This document shows, piece by piece, positions 1 to 8,787 of a stretch of DNA of 64,000 bases (the first letter of the stretch is position 1; the number at the start of each line of letters is the position of its first letter). The DNA comes from Candidatus Cloacimonas acidaminovorans str. Evry (GTDB taxonomy: Bacteria > Cloacimonadota > Cloacimonadia > Cloacimonadales > Cloacimonadaceae). The notes under the pieces were generated by a model. The model saw only the letters and a program-made list of their open reading frames with translations. It had not been told where the DNA came from and made no database searches. Made by a program: the position numbers and the translations under genes. The stretch lies in contig NC_020449.1 of assembly GCF_000146065.2 (NCBI RefSeq), forward strand, positions 1,240,001 to 1,304,000, in the 5' to 3' direction.

Positions 1-752
1 ATGCTGGAGTGATAGATAGAATCGTTTCTTTTGTAAATACTACGGAAGACCCTACTGTGGAACGACTTCTGGTTCCTGATATGGCGCTTACTGCTGCAGA
101 ATATTTTGCTTTGGAAAAAAAGGAAAAGGTCTTGGTGTTGTTAACTGATATGACACTTTACTGCGATGCTTTAAGTATTGTTTCCAACCGTATGGACCAA
201 ATTCCTTCCAAGGATAGTATGCCCGGTTCGCTTTACAGTGATTTAGCAAAGCTCTATGAAAAAGCAGTGCAATTTCCCGATGGTGGCTCCATAACAATTA
301 TTGCAGTTACAACTCTTTCGGGAGGAGATATTACTCATGCCATTCCCGATAATACAGGTTACATAACAGAAGGACAGCTTTTCCTGAAACGCGATACGGA
401 TATTGGAAAAGTTATTGTTGATCCTTTCCGTTCTCTTTCTCGTTTGAAACAGCTTGTGATAGGCAAAAAGACAAGGGAAGACCATCCCCAGGTAATGAAT
501 ACTGCAGTGCGTCTTTATGCCGATGCTGCCAATGCTAAAACCAAGCTGGAAAACGGTTTTGACTTATCCGATTATGATATCCGCGTGCTTGATTTTGCCA
601 AAGAGTATTCCGATAAGATTTTGGCTGTTGATGTTAATATCAGCACCGATGAAATGTTGGATAGAACCTGGGAACTTTTCCAGAAGTATTTCAACCGTGC
701 TGAAATAGGTATCAAAGACGAATTTATGAATTTGTATTGGAAGAAAGGATGA
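1..752 (+). CDS. ntpB: V-type ATP synthase subunit B, 3' part (gene enters from the left edge)
   Basis: This is the C-terminal part (about 250 residues) of the non-catalytic nucleotide-binding B subunit of the V1 head, which alternates with subunit A in the hexamer on the cytoplasmic side. The reading frame is already open at position 3 and has no stop upstream, so the GTG at 9 is internal and the true start lies outside the window. Family-typical segments seen are DPTVERLLVPDMALTAAEYF, then DITHPIPD-like DITHAIPDNTGYITEGQ, and SLSRLKQ followed by TREDHPQ. The gene ends in TGA at 750-752, overlapping the start of subunit D by 4 bp, so B-D-I-K form one operon. Identification is secure; only its N-terminus is missing because of the window edge. 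Confidence 0.95.
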   Translation, partial: AGVIDRIVSFVNTTEDPTVERLLVPDMALTAAEYFALEKKEKVLVLLTDMTLYCDALSIVSNRMDQIPSKDSMPGSLYSDLAKLYEKAVQFPDGGSITIIAVTTLSGGDITHAIPDNTGYITEGQLFLKRDTDIGKVIVDPFRSLSRLKQLVIGKKTREDHPQVMNTAVRLYADAANAKTKLENGFDLSDYDIRVLDFAKEYSDKILAVDVNISTDEMLDRTWELFQKYFNRAEIGIKDEFMNLYWKKG

Positions 753-1348
753 ACCTGAAATTTCAGTATAATAAAATCTCTCAGTTACAACTGATTAAAC
801 AACTGGCGGTTAGGCAAAGAGCTTTGCCAACCTTGAAAAACAAGGAAAGTGCCTTACGCCTGGAAGTTAAAAAAGCGCGCGACCAGGCATTTGCCTTAGA
901 CCAAAAAATGAAAGAACGCACTGCAGAACTTGATGCTTTTATGAAATTGTTTGTGGAATTTGATCCTGACATCGTAAAAATTAAAAATGTGGAAATTAAA
1001 ACCCGTAAAATAGCCGGTGTAAAAACCCCCCTATTGGAAAACATAGAATTTGAAATAGCGGACTATAACCTTTTTAAAGCTCCTTCCTGGTATCCCGAAG
1101 GAATTGCTTTGCTGCAAGAAATTTGCCAACTCCAAATTGAAAGGGACTTTTTTATTCGCAAGATGCAAATTTTGGAGCAAGTGCGGAAAAAGACAACGCA
1201 GAAAGTGAATCTCTACGAAAAAGTACAAATACCTGCCTTTGAAGATGCCATTCTAAAAATAAAACGCTATCTGGAAGATGAAGAAAATTTATCCAAGGCA
1301 TCACAGAAAATACTTAAATCCCGCTTTGAACAGGAGAGCCAGCTATGA
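749..1348 (+). CDS. ntpD: V-type ATP synthase subunit D
   Basis: Subunit D is the long coiled-coil part of the central rotor shaft that links the A3B3 head to the membrane ring. The protein is 199 residues from the ATG at 749, close to the usual ~200-220. I prefer this ATG to the in-frame TTG at 737 because it gives the ATGA overlap with subunit B used throughout this operon. The N-terminus (QLQLIKQLAVRQRALPTLKNK) and the charged heptad-like helices at both ends match the antiparallel coiled-coil hairpin of the family. It overlaps subunit I by 4 bp (ATGA), so translational coupling is likely. Confidence 0.93.
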   Translation: MNLKFQYNKISQLQLIKQLAVRQRALPTLKNKESALRLEVKKARDQAFALDQKMKERTAELDAFMKLFVEFDPDIVKIKNVEIKTRKIAGVKTPLLENIEFEIADYNLFKAPSWYPEGIALLQEICQLQIERDFFIRKMQILEQVRKKTTQKVNLYEKVQIPAFEDAILKIKRYLEDEENLSKASQKILKSRFEQESQL

Positions 1349-3132
1349 TAGAAAAGATGCGTAAATATACCTTCGTTCTCTATCATCAGGATTACGAGAA
1401 CTTTTTGGCAGAGCTCCAAAAGCTGGGTCTAGTGCATATTATTCGTAGTTGTGATGAAAAAACCGAATCCCAAACCAAAAACCTTGAATTGATGAGGGAA
1501 TATGGTGAATGTGTTAAATTCCTGGCAAAACTAAAATCCACTGCCCCTAAGCAGGCAAGTCCTTTACCGACAAAGGCATTGCTGAATAAAATAAATGAAG
1601 CAAGAGAAGAAAAGGATAAACTTCAACACTCTATAGATACGGTTAAAAAACAAATTCGGGATTTAAGTCCCTGGGGGCATTTTGATTACGATTTGGTGCG
1701 TAAACTTAAAGAATACGGATTGACCATTCGTTTCTATACCTGCTTAAAAAATCACTTTAAACCGGAATGGCAGGAAAAATATCCCTTGAAAATTATTAAC
1801 GAAGTTGGCGGAATTTTATACTTTGTAGTTATTACAGATAATGGAGACCCAGCTTTAGAAGCGGATACTTTTTCTTTTCATCAGCATACCCTTCAGGAAT
1901 TTGAAGACAAGCTGAAGGAACTGGAAAATGAGCAAAAAGATATTGACGACTATCTCTATTCCATAGCTCCTACAGCTATTGAAATGTTTCAGGATGAGCT
2001 TAAACACCTAAGTCGTGAATACGAATTTGAAGATGCTATCCAGCAAGGTAAATATGAAGCGGAAAATACTATTCGTCTTTTAAGCGGTTGGATTCCTGTC
2101 AGTTTGGAACAGGGTTTAAAGGACTTTCTGGAGAAAAATAACATTATTTATGTTTCAGAAGATGCCAAAGCAGAAGAAAATCCCCCCATAAAATTAAGAA
2201 ATAACTGGTTTGCCCGTCTTTTTGAGCCCATCAGCAAAATGTATATGTTGCCCTATTACGATGAATTTGATTTAACTCCTTTCTTTGCACCTTTCTTTGC
2301 TTTGTTTTTCGGGTTTTGCAATGCGGATATCGGTTATGGTATAGTTATTATCATTTTGGCTGTCATCTTAAAATTGAAGATGAAAAATCAGGGTATGAAA
2401 GACATTATGACCCTGTTAATGATCTTTGGAACTGCTTCCATAATAATGGGTTGGGTGATGGGCAGTGCTTTAGCTTTCGATTTGAAAACGATTCCGGCTA
2501 TTAAGGATAAGATTTTTATTCAGGATAATAATCAAATCTTCAACTATGCTTTGCTTTTAGGTGCTATCCAAATCCTTTTCGGGATAGCCATTTCAGCGGT
2601 GAAGACAATGAAAAAAAACGGTTTCAAATTTGGGCTAAGTACTATTGGTACCTGGTTATTATTGTTTGGGTTAACAGTTCTCGGTTCTTCACTTTTAGGA
2701 GTAAATATCAGCAAAGTTCAGCCCTATCTTAAATACCCTATTTATATCGGATTGGCAATGATCCTGCTGTTCAATAGTCCCGGTAAGAATATTATTCTCA
2801 ATATTCTCAACGGATTTTGGCTACTTTATCAAATTGTTACCGGTTATTTTGGTGATATTTTATCTTACATCCGTCTTTTTGCTTTAAGCGTTTCCAGCGC
2901 AATTTTGGGGTTTGTAATGAACTCTATTGGAAGTCAAATTGCTCATGGAATTCCGATTGTCGGTCCTATTATTTTTGTGCTGTTTATGCTTTTTGGACAT
3001 ACTTTAAATATTGCCTTGGGAGGTCTTAGCGGTTTTGTTCATCCTTTACGACTTACTTTCGTGGAGTTTTACAAAAATGCTGCTTTTGCAGGTCCCGGGC
3101 TGGAATATAAACCCTTTGGGAAAAAGGAATAA
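1345..3132 (+). CDS. ntpI: V-type ATP synthase subunit I (a-subunit)
   Basis: Subunit I is the membrane stator that forms the two ion half-channels against the proteolipid ring. The 595-residue protein has a hydrophilic, coiled-coil-rich N-terminal half (about 1-290) and a C-terminal half with about seven membrane segments, starting near FAPFFALFFGFCNADIGYG. The motif SYIRLFALS places the essential channel arginine at residue 510. The length is somewhat short for the family (often 620-680), with the cytoplasmic part reduced. It overlaps subunit D by 4 bp and is followed after 14 bp by subunit K, which has its own good ribosome site. Function and family are clear. Confidence 0.95.
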   Translation: MIEKMRKYTFVLYHQDYENFLAELQKLGLVHIIRSCDEKTESQTKNLELMREYGECVKFLAKLKSTAPKQASPLPTKALLNKINEAREEKDKLQHSIDTVKKQIRDLSPWGHFDYDLVRKLKEYGLTIRFYTCLKNHFKPEWQEKYPLKIINEVGGILYFVVITDNGDPALEADTFSFHQHTLQEFEDKLKELENEQKDIDDYLYSIAPTAIEMFQDELKHLSREYEFEDAIQQGKYEAENTIRLLSGWIPVSLEQGLKDFLEKNNIIYVSEDAKAEENPPIKLRNNWFARLFEPISKMYMLPYYDEFDLTPFFAPFFALFFGFCNADIGYGIVIIILAVILKLKMKNQGMKDIMTLLMIFGTASIIMGWVMGSALAFDLKTIPAIKDKIFIQDNNQIFNYALLLGAIQILFGIAISAVKTMKKNGFKFGLSTIGTWLLLFGLTVLGSSLLGVNISKVQPYLKYPIYIGLAMILLFNSPGKNIILNILNGFWLLYQIVTGYFGDILSYIRLFALSVSSAILGFVMNSIGSQIAHGIPIVGPIIFVLFMLFGHTLNIALGGLSGFVHPLRLTFVEFYKNAAFAGPGLEYKPFGKKE

Positions 3133-3146
3133 CAAGGGAGGTTAAA

Positions 3147-3662
3147 ATGCCTGATTCCTTACACACAATAGCTCAACCAATTGTTGCCACTATGGCGAGC
3201 CAAAATTTGGCATATTTTTTGGCTTGGATCGGACTTTTCCTGATGGTAGCTCTTTCCGGAGTGGGAAGTGCCTGGGGAACTGTTATCGGTGGTCGTGCAA
3301 CAGTTGGTGCAATGAAAAAAAGGGATGATGTTTTTCCCAGCTGTATGATCCTATCCGCTTTACCTGGAACGCAGGGTCTATATGGTTTTGGTTCTTTCTT
3401 CATCCTGAAAGCTTATGTTACTCCCCAAATTAATATGCTTCAGGCCTGTGCTATTTTAGGAGCAGGTTTGATTTCAGGAACCGTGGAACTGATTTCTGCC
3501 TATCACCAGGCAAGAATTGTCGCCACAGGTATTGAAAGTATCGGTTCGGGACACGATGTTTTTGCTAAAACCCTTATTTTGGGTGTGTTTCCTGAGCTTT
3601 ATGCAATTATTGCTTTCGCTGCCAGTTTCCTAATTGGTGGAGTAATTCCGACTTTAGCTTAA
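3147..3662 (+). CDS. ntpK: V-type ATP synthase subunit K (proteolipid ring), Na+-type ligand set
   Basis: This is the ring-forming proteolipid of the membrane rotor: 171 residues with two fused helical hairpins, four membrane segments in all. The first hairpin has LPGTQGLYGF and lacks a carboxylate; the second has the ion-binding glutamate in FPELYAII (E150). The Na+ ligands of Enterococcus hirae NtpK, as I know them, are L61, T64, Q65, Y68, Q110 and E139. They correspond here to L72, T75, Q76, Y79, Q121 and E150, all at a constant offset of 11. This suggests Na+ rather than H+ coupling, which is inference from ligand conservation. A strong AGGGAGG site precedes the ATG. It is the last gene of the operon and is followed by a terminator hairpin. 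Confidence 0.95.
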   Translation: MPDSLHTIAQPIVATMASQNLAYFLAWIGLFLMVALSGVGSAWGTVIGGRATVGAMKKRDDVFPSCMILSALPGTQGLYGFGSFFILKAYVTPQINMLQACAILGAGLISGTVELISAYHQARIVATGIESIGSGHDVFAKTLILGVFPELYAIIAFAASFLIGGVIPTLA

Positions 3663-3679
3663 AAACAAAATTGCAAAAC

Positions 3680-3713
3680 AAAAAAGGTGAGGTTTTTTTA
3701 ACCTCACCTTTTT
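3680..3713. terminator. Rho-independent terminator, probably bidirectional
   Basis: A perfect stem AAAAGGTGAGGTT / AACCTCACCTTTT with a T-only loop lies just after the ntpK stop. The A-rich left arm and T-rich right arm make it usable on both strands, and the convergent coiled-coil gene ends at 3737. Confidence 0.85.
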
Positions 3714-3736
3714 GAAAGGGTTAAAATTTATATAGG

Positions 3737-4609
3737 TTACAGCAGTTCTATTACTACGAATTTTTGTTTACGGAAGTTTGTTGGGTCAAGAATAGTAAGA
3801 ATATTCTGGTCGCCTTCCTTTTCTACTTTATAGGAAGTAGCAGGGTGATTAGTGAGGATAGAATAGCCCTTTTTTGTTGCCGGAAAACTTATTTGCTGTG
3901 TTTCCAGCAGGTTCATAGAGTTAAATTGCTCAATAGGAATATTTTGTTTAACGGTAGAAACCTTTCCGATACCCAAAAGTCCACCTTTTCTATCCATAAT
4001 TCCTTTAGCCATTAATTCTTTGCGAGTACCATATACATAATAGATAGTATTTGCTTCAATGCTTTGTTGAGTAATCTGTTGTTCTTTTTCCGTAATCGTC
4101 ATCTCGCGTTTTTGAATTTCTTCGGCACTGGTTCTTCTTTCCGTTTCCAATGTTTCGTTCAAAATGCCTAAGCGCTGTTGTAATTCATCCATAATTTGTT
4201 CTTTTTCGCTGATACTGGCTTTAAGTTTATTCACAATTTCCTGCACACCTTTCAGTTGGTTTTTAGAGGTAGCAAGTTGTTTTTCCAGAGTAGCAATTTT
4301 CTTTTTATCCGCTTCAATTTGGTCTCGCATATGAGCTATGGAAGAAATAATGCGATTTCTACGCTCTTCAGGGGATGTTCCGGGGATTTCTTTTTGTGTG
4401 AAAAGTTGTCCCGAGAGGTCTTGTTCCAGCGATTCCAAGCTTGATTGAATTTCACCAATCGTGGAAGTAGATGTCTCATACAGTTTTTTCAATTCTTCAT
4501 TGCTTTTCATAATATCTTTGGATTTGCCGTTGGCATTAATCCACAGAACCGCAAACACGATAGTCAGAATTGCCAGAACTGCTACTATAATCGCCGTTGT
4601 AGCTTTCAT
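3737..4609 (-). CDS. Membrane-anchored coiled-coil protein of unknown function
   Basis: The 290-residue protein starts with a single N-terminal hydrophobic segment (about 5-25) that acts as signal anchor or uncleaved signal. A long coiled coil follows (about 30-185, rich in E, K and Q), and then a small globular C-terminal domain. The junction motif NTIYYVYGTRKELMAKGI followed by DRKGGLLGIGK resembles coiled-coil envelope proteins common in Bacteroidota, some of which databases call Cbp1-like adhesins. I make no functional claim from that. The start is supported by AAAGGAG seven bases before the ATG. It is a single-gene unit, convergent with the ATPase operon and divergent from rqcH. A structural envelope role is plausible but unproven. 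Confidence 0.7.
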   Translation of the reverse strand: MKATTAIIVAVLAILTIVFAVLWINANGKSKDIMKSNEELKKLYETSTSTIGEIQSSLESLEQDLSGQLFTQKEIPGTSPEERRNRIISSIAHMRDQIEADKKKIATLEKQLATSKNQLKGVQEIVNKLKASISEKEQIMDELQQRLGILNETLETERRTSAEEIQKREMTITEKEQQITQQSIEANTIYYVYGTRKELMAKGIMDRKGGLLGIGKVSTVKQNIPIEQFNSMNLLETQQISFPATKKGYSILTNHPATSYKVEKEGDQNILTILDPTNFRKQKFVVIELL

Positions 4610-4693
4610 GCTTGACTCCTTTATAATATATTATACTATGGCATTCAAAAATATATCCTGTTTTTCTGTCAAGACAAAAGGAAAATAACTAAA

Positions 4694-6097
4694 GTGAAAT
4701 ATTCTTATCTTAAGCAATGGACACAAGAAATGATTGGTTATCAAGCGGTAATAGAAAGTGTTTTATTGTTTCCAGAGCTCTTAGTATTGCAGACAAAAGA
4801 TAAAAAAGCCCTGTGCATAGTGCTTAGTAAACGCGATGCCTTCATTTTTCTGCAGGATAATTTCCATCCACCTCAGGAAGGGAAAAAAATCTGGCAAAAG
4901 CTTAACAATTGTCATCTTACAGGTATTTCTTTAGCTGAAAATGACCGCCTTGCCTATTTGGAACTTCAGCAAAGAGATATCTACCAGCAGAATAAAAAAT
5001 ATTTTCTTATCGCAGAATTGATGCCTCCTCAACCCAATGCAATTTTAACCGATTCCGAATTGCATATTCTTGATGCCCTTCATAAATACAGCTATGCAGA
5101 TAATCCTCAAAGACAAATTTTGCCGGGACTTGTTTACACTGCTCCGAAAACATCTTTTCAGCCGATATTGGAAGAGGTAAAATCCCCTTATCCTGATGGT
5201 AGCACAACCTGCAACGATTATTTTATCCATCTGTATTACAATAAGTTAAAACAAGAAGAAGAGGCAGAAAATGGTCAAAAAATATGCACTGCCCTAAAAA
5301 AAGAACTGCAAAAATTACAGAAAAAAAGAGAAAAATTAAAACAAGACCTAACAAATGCGGAAAAAGCGGATTTTTGGCTCGCCTGTGCAGAATGTTTGAA
5401 AACCAATCTGCATAATCTTAAAACCGGAAGGGAAAGTTTTACGGCAATCAATTATCTTGACCCCGCTTTGCAGGAAATAGAAATACCTTTACAGAAAGAC
5501 AAAAGCCCGCAGGAAAATTTGCAAAGCTATCTGAAAAAGTATCATAAAGCCAAAAATGGCTTACAGATAATTACCAAAAATCTGGCTCAGACAGATGCCG
5601 AAATTGAAAAAATTAAAAACCTCATTGCCCAAGCGGAAAAAGGTGAATTACCGGATAGCGTAATTTTGCCCTCCAAACCAACCGGACACAAAATTGTCCA
5701 AAACGCTATTCTTGCCGATAAAATCCTGAAATTGAAGATAAATGATGAGTTTCAAATCCTTATAGGACGCCGTGCCAAAGAAAATGATTATTTAACTACT
5801 CAACTGGCAAGACCTTATGACTATTGGTTTCACTGTCGTATTTATCACGGAGCGCATATTGTCCTCAAATGCCTTAAAAAAACAGAACCAAGTCCTCAAT
5901 TAATAGAACTTTGCTGCAATTTAGCTGCCTGGTTTTCCAAGGCAAAATTTTCTACCAATGTTCCTGTGGATTACACTCAAATTCGTTATGTCCGAAAACC
6001 GCGTAAAAGTCCCCCAGGTTTTGTTACTTACAAGAATTTCAAAAGTGTTTTTGCCACACCGATGAGCTTAAAAGAAGTAAGGGAAAAACTTTCTTGA
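4694..6097 (+). CDS. rqcH: NFACT-domain protein, RqcH-like ribosome quality control factor
   Basis: RqcH binds obstructed 50S subunits carrying stalled peptidyl-tRNA and recruits tRNA-Ala to add C-terminal alanine tails. The 467-residue protein has an NFACT-N region (about 1-175), a central helical hairpin (about 190-345) rich in lysine and glutamate, and a C-terminal NFACT-R domain with GRRAKENDYLTTQLA then YDYWFH and GAHIVLK. An Asp-Arg pair at residues 84-85 sits where the tRNA-contacting DR motif is expected. It is shorter than Bacillus RqcH (about 570), with a reduced middle. It starts at GTG and overlaps recO by 4 bp (TTGA). Family assignment is firm; activity in tailing is inferred. 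Confidence 0.85.
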   Translation: MKYSYLKQWTQEMIGYQAVIESVLLFPELLVLQTKDKKALCIVLSKRDAFIFLQDNFHPPQEGKKIWQKLNNCHLTGISLAENDRLAYLELQQRDIYQQNKKYFLIAELMPPQPNAILTDSELHILDALHKYSYADNPQRQILPGLVYTAPKTSFQPILEEVKSPYPDGSTTCNDYFIHLYYNKLKQEEEAENGQKICTALKKELQKLQKKREKLKQDLTNAEKADFWLACAECLKTNLHNLKTGRESFTAINYLDPALQEIEIPLQKDKSPQENLQSYLKKYHKAKNGLQIITKNLAQTDAEIEKIKNLIAQAEKGELPDSVILPSKPTGHKIVQNAILADKILKLKINDEFQILIGRRAKENDYLTTQLARPYDYWFHCRIYHGAHIVLKCLKKTEPSPQLIELCCNLAAWFSKAKFSTNVPVDYTQIRYVRKPRKSPPGFVTYKNFKSVFATPMSLKEVREKLS

Positions 6098-6849
6098 AAA
6101 ACAAACTGCTGGCAATCCTCATCAAACAAAGCCAATATAGCGAAAGCAGTTTAATTCTGCAATATTTTACCCGCCAGCAGGGAATGATTAGTGTTATCGC
6201 CAAAGGTATCCGCAAAAAAAACGAAAAACAGCAACTTCTACCTCTTTGTGAATACGAACTAATTGCTTATGAACCGAAAGAACAGGGTTTATGGCTTTTC
6301 AGCGAGGCAAATATTACCCGCAATTTTTCCGCTTATCCCAGTTCATCAACTTGGGCAGCTGCGGAAACAGGTTTGGAACTAATTAGCCATCTGATTATTT
6401 CTCAAGAAGATATAGCTACAATTTATGACCTTACTATTTCCTATCTGGATTACCTGAAAAAAGTGGAAAGAAACGCTATTCTCATCTTTTGGCGCTTTTT
6501 GAATAGAATTACCATTTTAAGCGGCATTGGCAATCCATTAAGTTATTGTTGCTTATGCAAAAATCCCCTTGATGTTCCCAATGCCTACCTCAAAACCAAA
6601 GGCGGCTTTGTTTGCGAGAAATGTTTGCCGGAAATCAATCCGGATAACGCTTTAATGATTCTTTCACCCCCAGCAAGAAATATCTTAACTTTATTACCTG
6701 AAATTGCTAATCACCTTGAAGATATAATAATAAATAGGGCGGTTGTAAACGAAATTAACACCGTTTTTGAACTCTATTGGGAAGCACATCATAAACAGGC
6801 ATTGCACTTAAAAGGACTATCCGTTTTAGCTCAATTCTACAATTCCTAA
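6094..6849 (+). CDS. recO: DNA repair protein RecO
   Basis: RecO works with RecR (and RecF) to load RecA on SSB-coated single-stranded DNA during gap repair. The 251-residue protein has the N-terminal OB fold (KQSQYSESSLILQYFTRQQG, then ISVIAKGIRKK) and a helical C-terminal domain. A zinc-binding pair of CxxC motifs lies near residues 152-180 (CLCKNP, CEKC). It starts at TTG 6094, overlapping the rqcH stop, in keeping with the overlaps seen elsewhere in this window. Nothing else is co-transcribed downstream: 1.9 kb of repeat-rich non-coding DNA follows. Confidence 0.9.
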   Translation: MKNKLLAILIKQSQYSESSLILQYFTRQQGMISVIAKGIRKKNEKQQLLPLCEYELIAYEPKEQGLWLFSEANITRNFSAYPSSSTWAAAETGLELISHLIISQEDIATIYDLTISYLDYLKKVERNAILIFWRFLNRITILSGIGNPLSYCCLCKNPLDVPNAYLKTKGGFVCEKCLPEINPDNALMILSPPARNILTLLPEIANHLEDIIINRAVVNEINTVFELYWEAHHKQALHLKGLSVLAQFYNS

Positions 6850-6916
6850 CATAAAACTGCACTATTCTCCCAATACCAAGTTCTGTTATATCCTTTCAAT
6901 TTTGAAATTATCCTCT

Positions 6917-6945
6917 GTTATTCCTGCGAAAACAGGAATCCAGAT
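6917..6945. repeat. Short dispersed palindrome, family TTCCTGCG...CAGGAATCC
   Basis: TTCCTG and CAGGAA form a small hairpin followed by ATCCAGA. Related copies lie at 8539-8567 and 22529-22557. It resembles the REP-like GTCATTCCTGCGAAAGCAGG family seen in many bacterial genomes. Confidence 0.6.
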
Positions 6946-6969
6946 ATTTTTTAACCCAATACAAAGAGA

Positions 6970-7840
6970 GAATGGAAATAACTTAATTCCTTTCTTTAAA
7001 AAGAGTTCCGTAGGAACGACAGATAATAACGACGGGTTTCAACCTGGCGCAAAAAGCAGATGAAAACAGCATATCTCCTTCTTTCCGAGAGAGTTCCGTA
7101 GGAACGACAGATACTAACAACGGGTTTTAACCCGGTGAAAAAAGCAAATAGAAATCCCATAATTCCTTTTATCCGAAAGAGTTCCGTAGGAACGACAGAT
7201 ACTAACAACGGGTTTTAACCCGGTGAAAAAGAATCCAGGATATTTATTTCTTCATCTTTCGGGAAAAAGTTCCGTAGGAACGACAGATATTAACAACGGG
7301 TTTTAACCCGGTGAAAAAAGCAAATAGAAATCCCATAATTCCTTTTATCCGAAAGAGTTCCGTAGGAACGACAGGTACTAATAACGGGTTTCAACCCGGT
7401 GAAAAAACAAATAGAAATCCCATAATTCCTTTTATCCGAAAGAGTTCCGTAGGAACGACAGATATTAACAACGGGTTTCAACCCGGTGAAAAAAGCAAAT
7501 AGAAATCCCATAATTCCTTTTATCCGAAAGAGTTCCGTAGGAACGACAGGTACTAACAACGGGTTTTAACCCGGTGAAAAAGAATCCAGGATATTTATTT
7601 CTTCATCTTTCGGGAAAAAGTTCCGTAGGAACAACAGATATTAACAACGGGTTTCAACCCGGTGAAAAAGAACCCAGGATATTTATTTCTTTACCTTTTG
7701 GGAAAAAGTTCCGTAGGAACGACAGATAATAACGACGGGTTTCAACCCGGCGCAAAAAGGAAATTGAAATAACTTAAATCCTTTCTTTAGAGAGAGTTCC
7801 GTAGGAACGACAGGTATTAAATAAGGAAGGTTAACTCGGT
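6970..7840. repeat. 88-bp tandem array of double-hairpin repeats, ten copies
   Basis: Ten copies of TTCCGTAGGAA occur at 7006, 7094, 7182, 7270, 7358, 7445, 7533, 7621, 7709 and 7797, so the period is 88 bp (once 87). Each copy has a conserved ~52-bp core: the TTCC-GTA-GGAA hairpin, then CGACAG, then a second hairpin CGGGTT-TCA-AACCCG, then GTGAAAAA. The ~36-bp segments between cores are not unique. They fall into about four types that recur (one beginning AGCAAATAGAAATCCC, one GAATCCAGGATATTT, and others). Compensatory changes in the stems (TTTTAACCCG versus TTTCAACCCG) and no coding constraint point to a structured RNA or DNA-binding array. ORFs across it are repeat translations and not genes. 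Confidence 0.9.
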
Positions 7841-8385
7841 AAAAAAAGGTCATAAACTATTTTTATTCTTACCTAAAATTCTGCTTTCGCAGAAATTACA
7901 ATAAAACAACAAATATTAACCGAGTGTTTTACCTCTTGAAAATAATAGAGAAAATGAGAAATATATCCAATTAAATGAATTACAATAAGTTAGATAGGAT
8001 ATTTACTTTTATATAAAATCAATTATAAGTCAGGCAATATGGAAAATTAATAGATTATCTAATTTCTTTCTCTCATCCGGAACTTTCTCTCTGCAAAAGA
8101 GAAAAATCACTCTCCTAAATTCTTTTCAACGGATATAAAACCCATTTTTAAGATCTGTTGTTCTCAAGAAATTTATATTCACCATAAATCATATATTTAT
8201 TTTTGAGGATAAACATTGTTGTTATATACTTGCATAAAAAACGGAATTTTTATATATAGGATAATTCACAGTAATAATTTCATTATCTCTTTCATATCAA
8301 TATGTTAGCGGATAATTATGTCCTGCTTTCTCCCCTCCTAAAAAATATATGCTAACTTATTGCAAACAAGTTCATTCCTTCTTGA

Positions 8386-8469
8386 CTCCGTAACACTACC
8401 GTAACACTACCCTAACACTTCTGTAACACTTCCGTAGTTTCGTTACTTGGTCGTTACTTAATTGTTACA
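8386..8469. repeat. GTAAC-rich satellite (first copy)
   Basis: About five imperfect direct repeats of GTAACACTNCC (8389-8434) are followed by three inverted units CGTTACTTGGT, CGTTACTTA and TTGTTAC. The same words, arranged as a perfect hairpin, recur at 32129-32203. Confidence 0.7.
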
Positions 8470-8538
8470 ATATCTCTACGGTATAAAGAAAGCTGATAAG
8501 AAAAAATGTCCTACGGTTGTTTAAAGGTAAATTGTTCT

Positions 8539-8567
8539 GTCCTTTACCCACAAGCAGGGATTCAAAT
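8539..8567. repeat. REP-like palindrome copy
   Basis: Degenerate copy of the repeat at 6917-6945 (CCTTTACCCACAAGCAGGGA then TTCAAAT); pairing of the arms is weaker here. Confidence 0.35.
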
Positions 8568-8787
8568 ATTTTATTTATTAAAATACGAATTATGCAGTTA
8601 TGGAAAATAATAGGCAAAATCTTTCTTTGCCAATGCAAATGAAGGTTTTTAATAGGATAATGCTTAATAGCAATTCCTCATTAAAATTTGACAACCCGGT
8701 TACTAATTATAACTATTACTGATTTCTGCTACATTATTTATGTTGGCTAAATGAGACACTAATAATAAGATATTACAAAAGTAAATT

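Larger units (their letters stand above)
7841..8787. other. AT-rich intergenic region without genes
   Basis: No reading frame with a ribosome site or recognisable product is visible on either strand. It holds the GTAAC satellite at 8386-8469 and one REP-like palindrome at 8539-8567; the rest is AT-rich sequence downstream of the minus-strand defence cluster. Confidence 0.6.

Noticed and set aside
6996-7559. Protein-coding ORFs of 63-89 residues across the 88-bp array
   Set aside because: They are translations of the repeat in several frames, without ribosome sites; the 88-bp period is not a multiple of three, so no frame is kept across copies.
6970-7840. CRISPR array
   Set aside because: The repeat core is ~52 bp with two internal palindromes, and the intervening segments recur in a few types instead of being unique. 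No cas gene is near.
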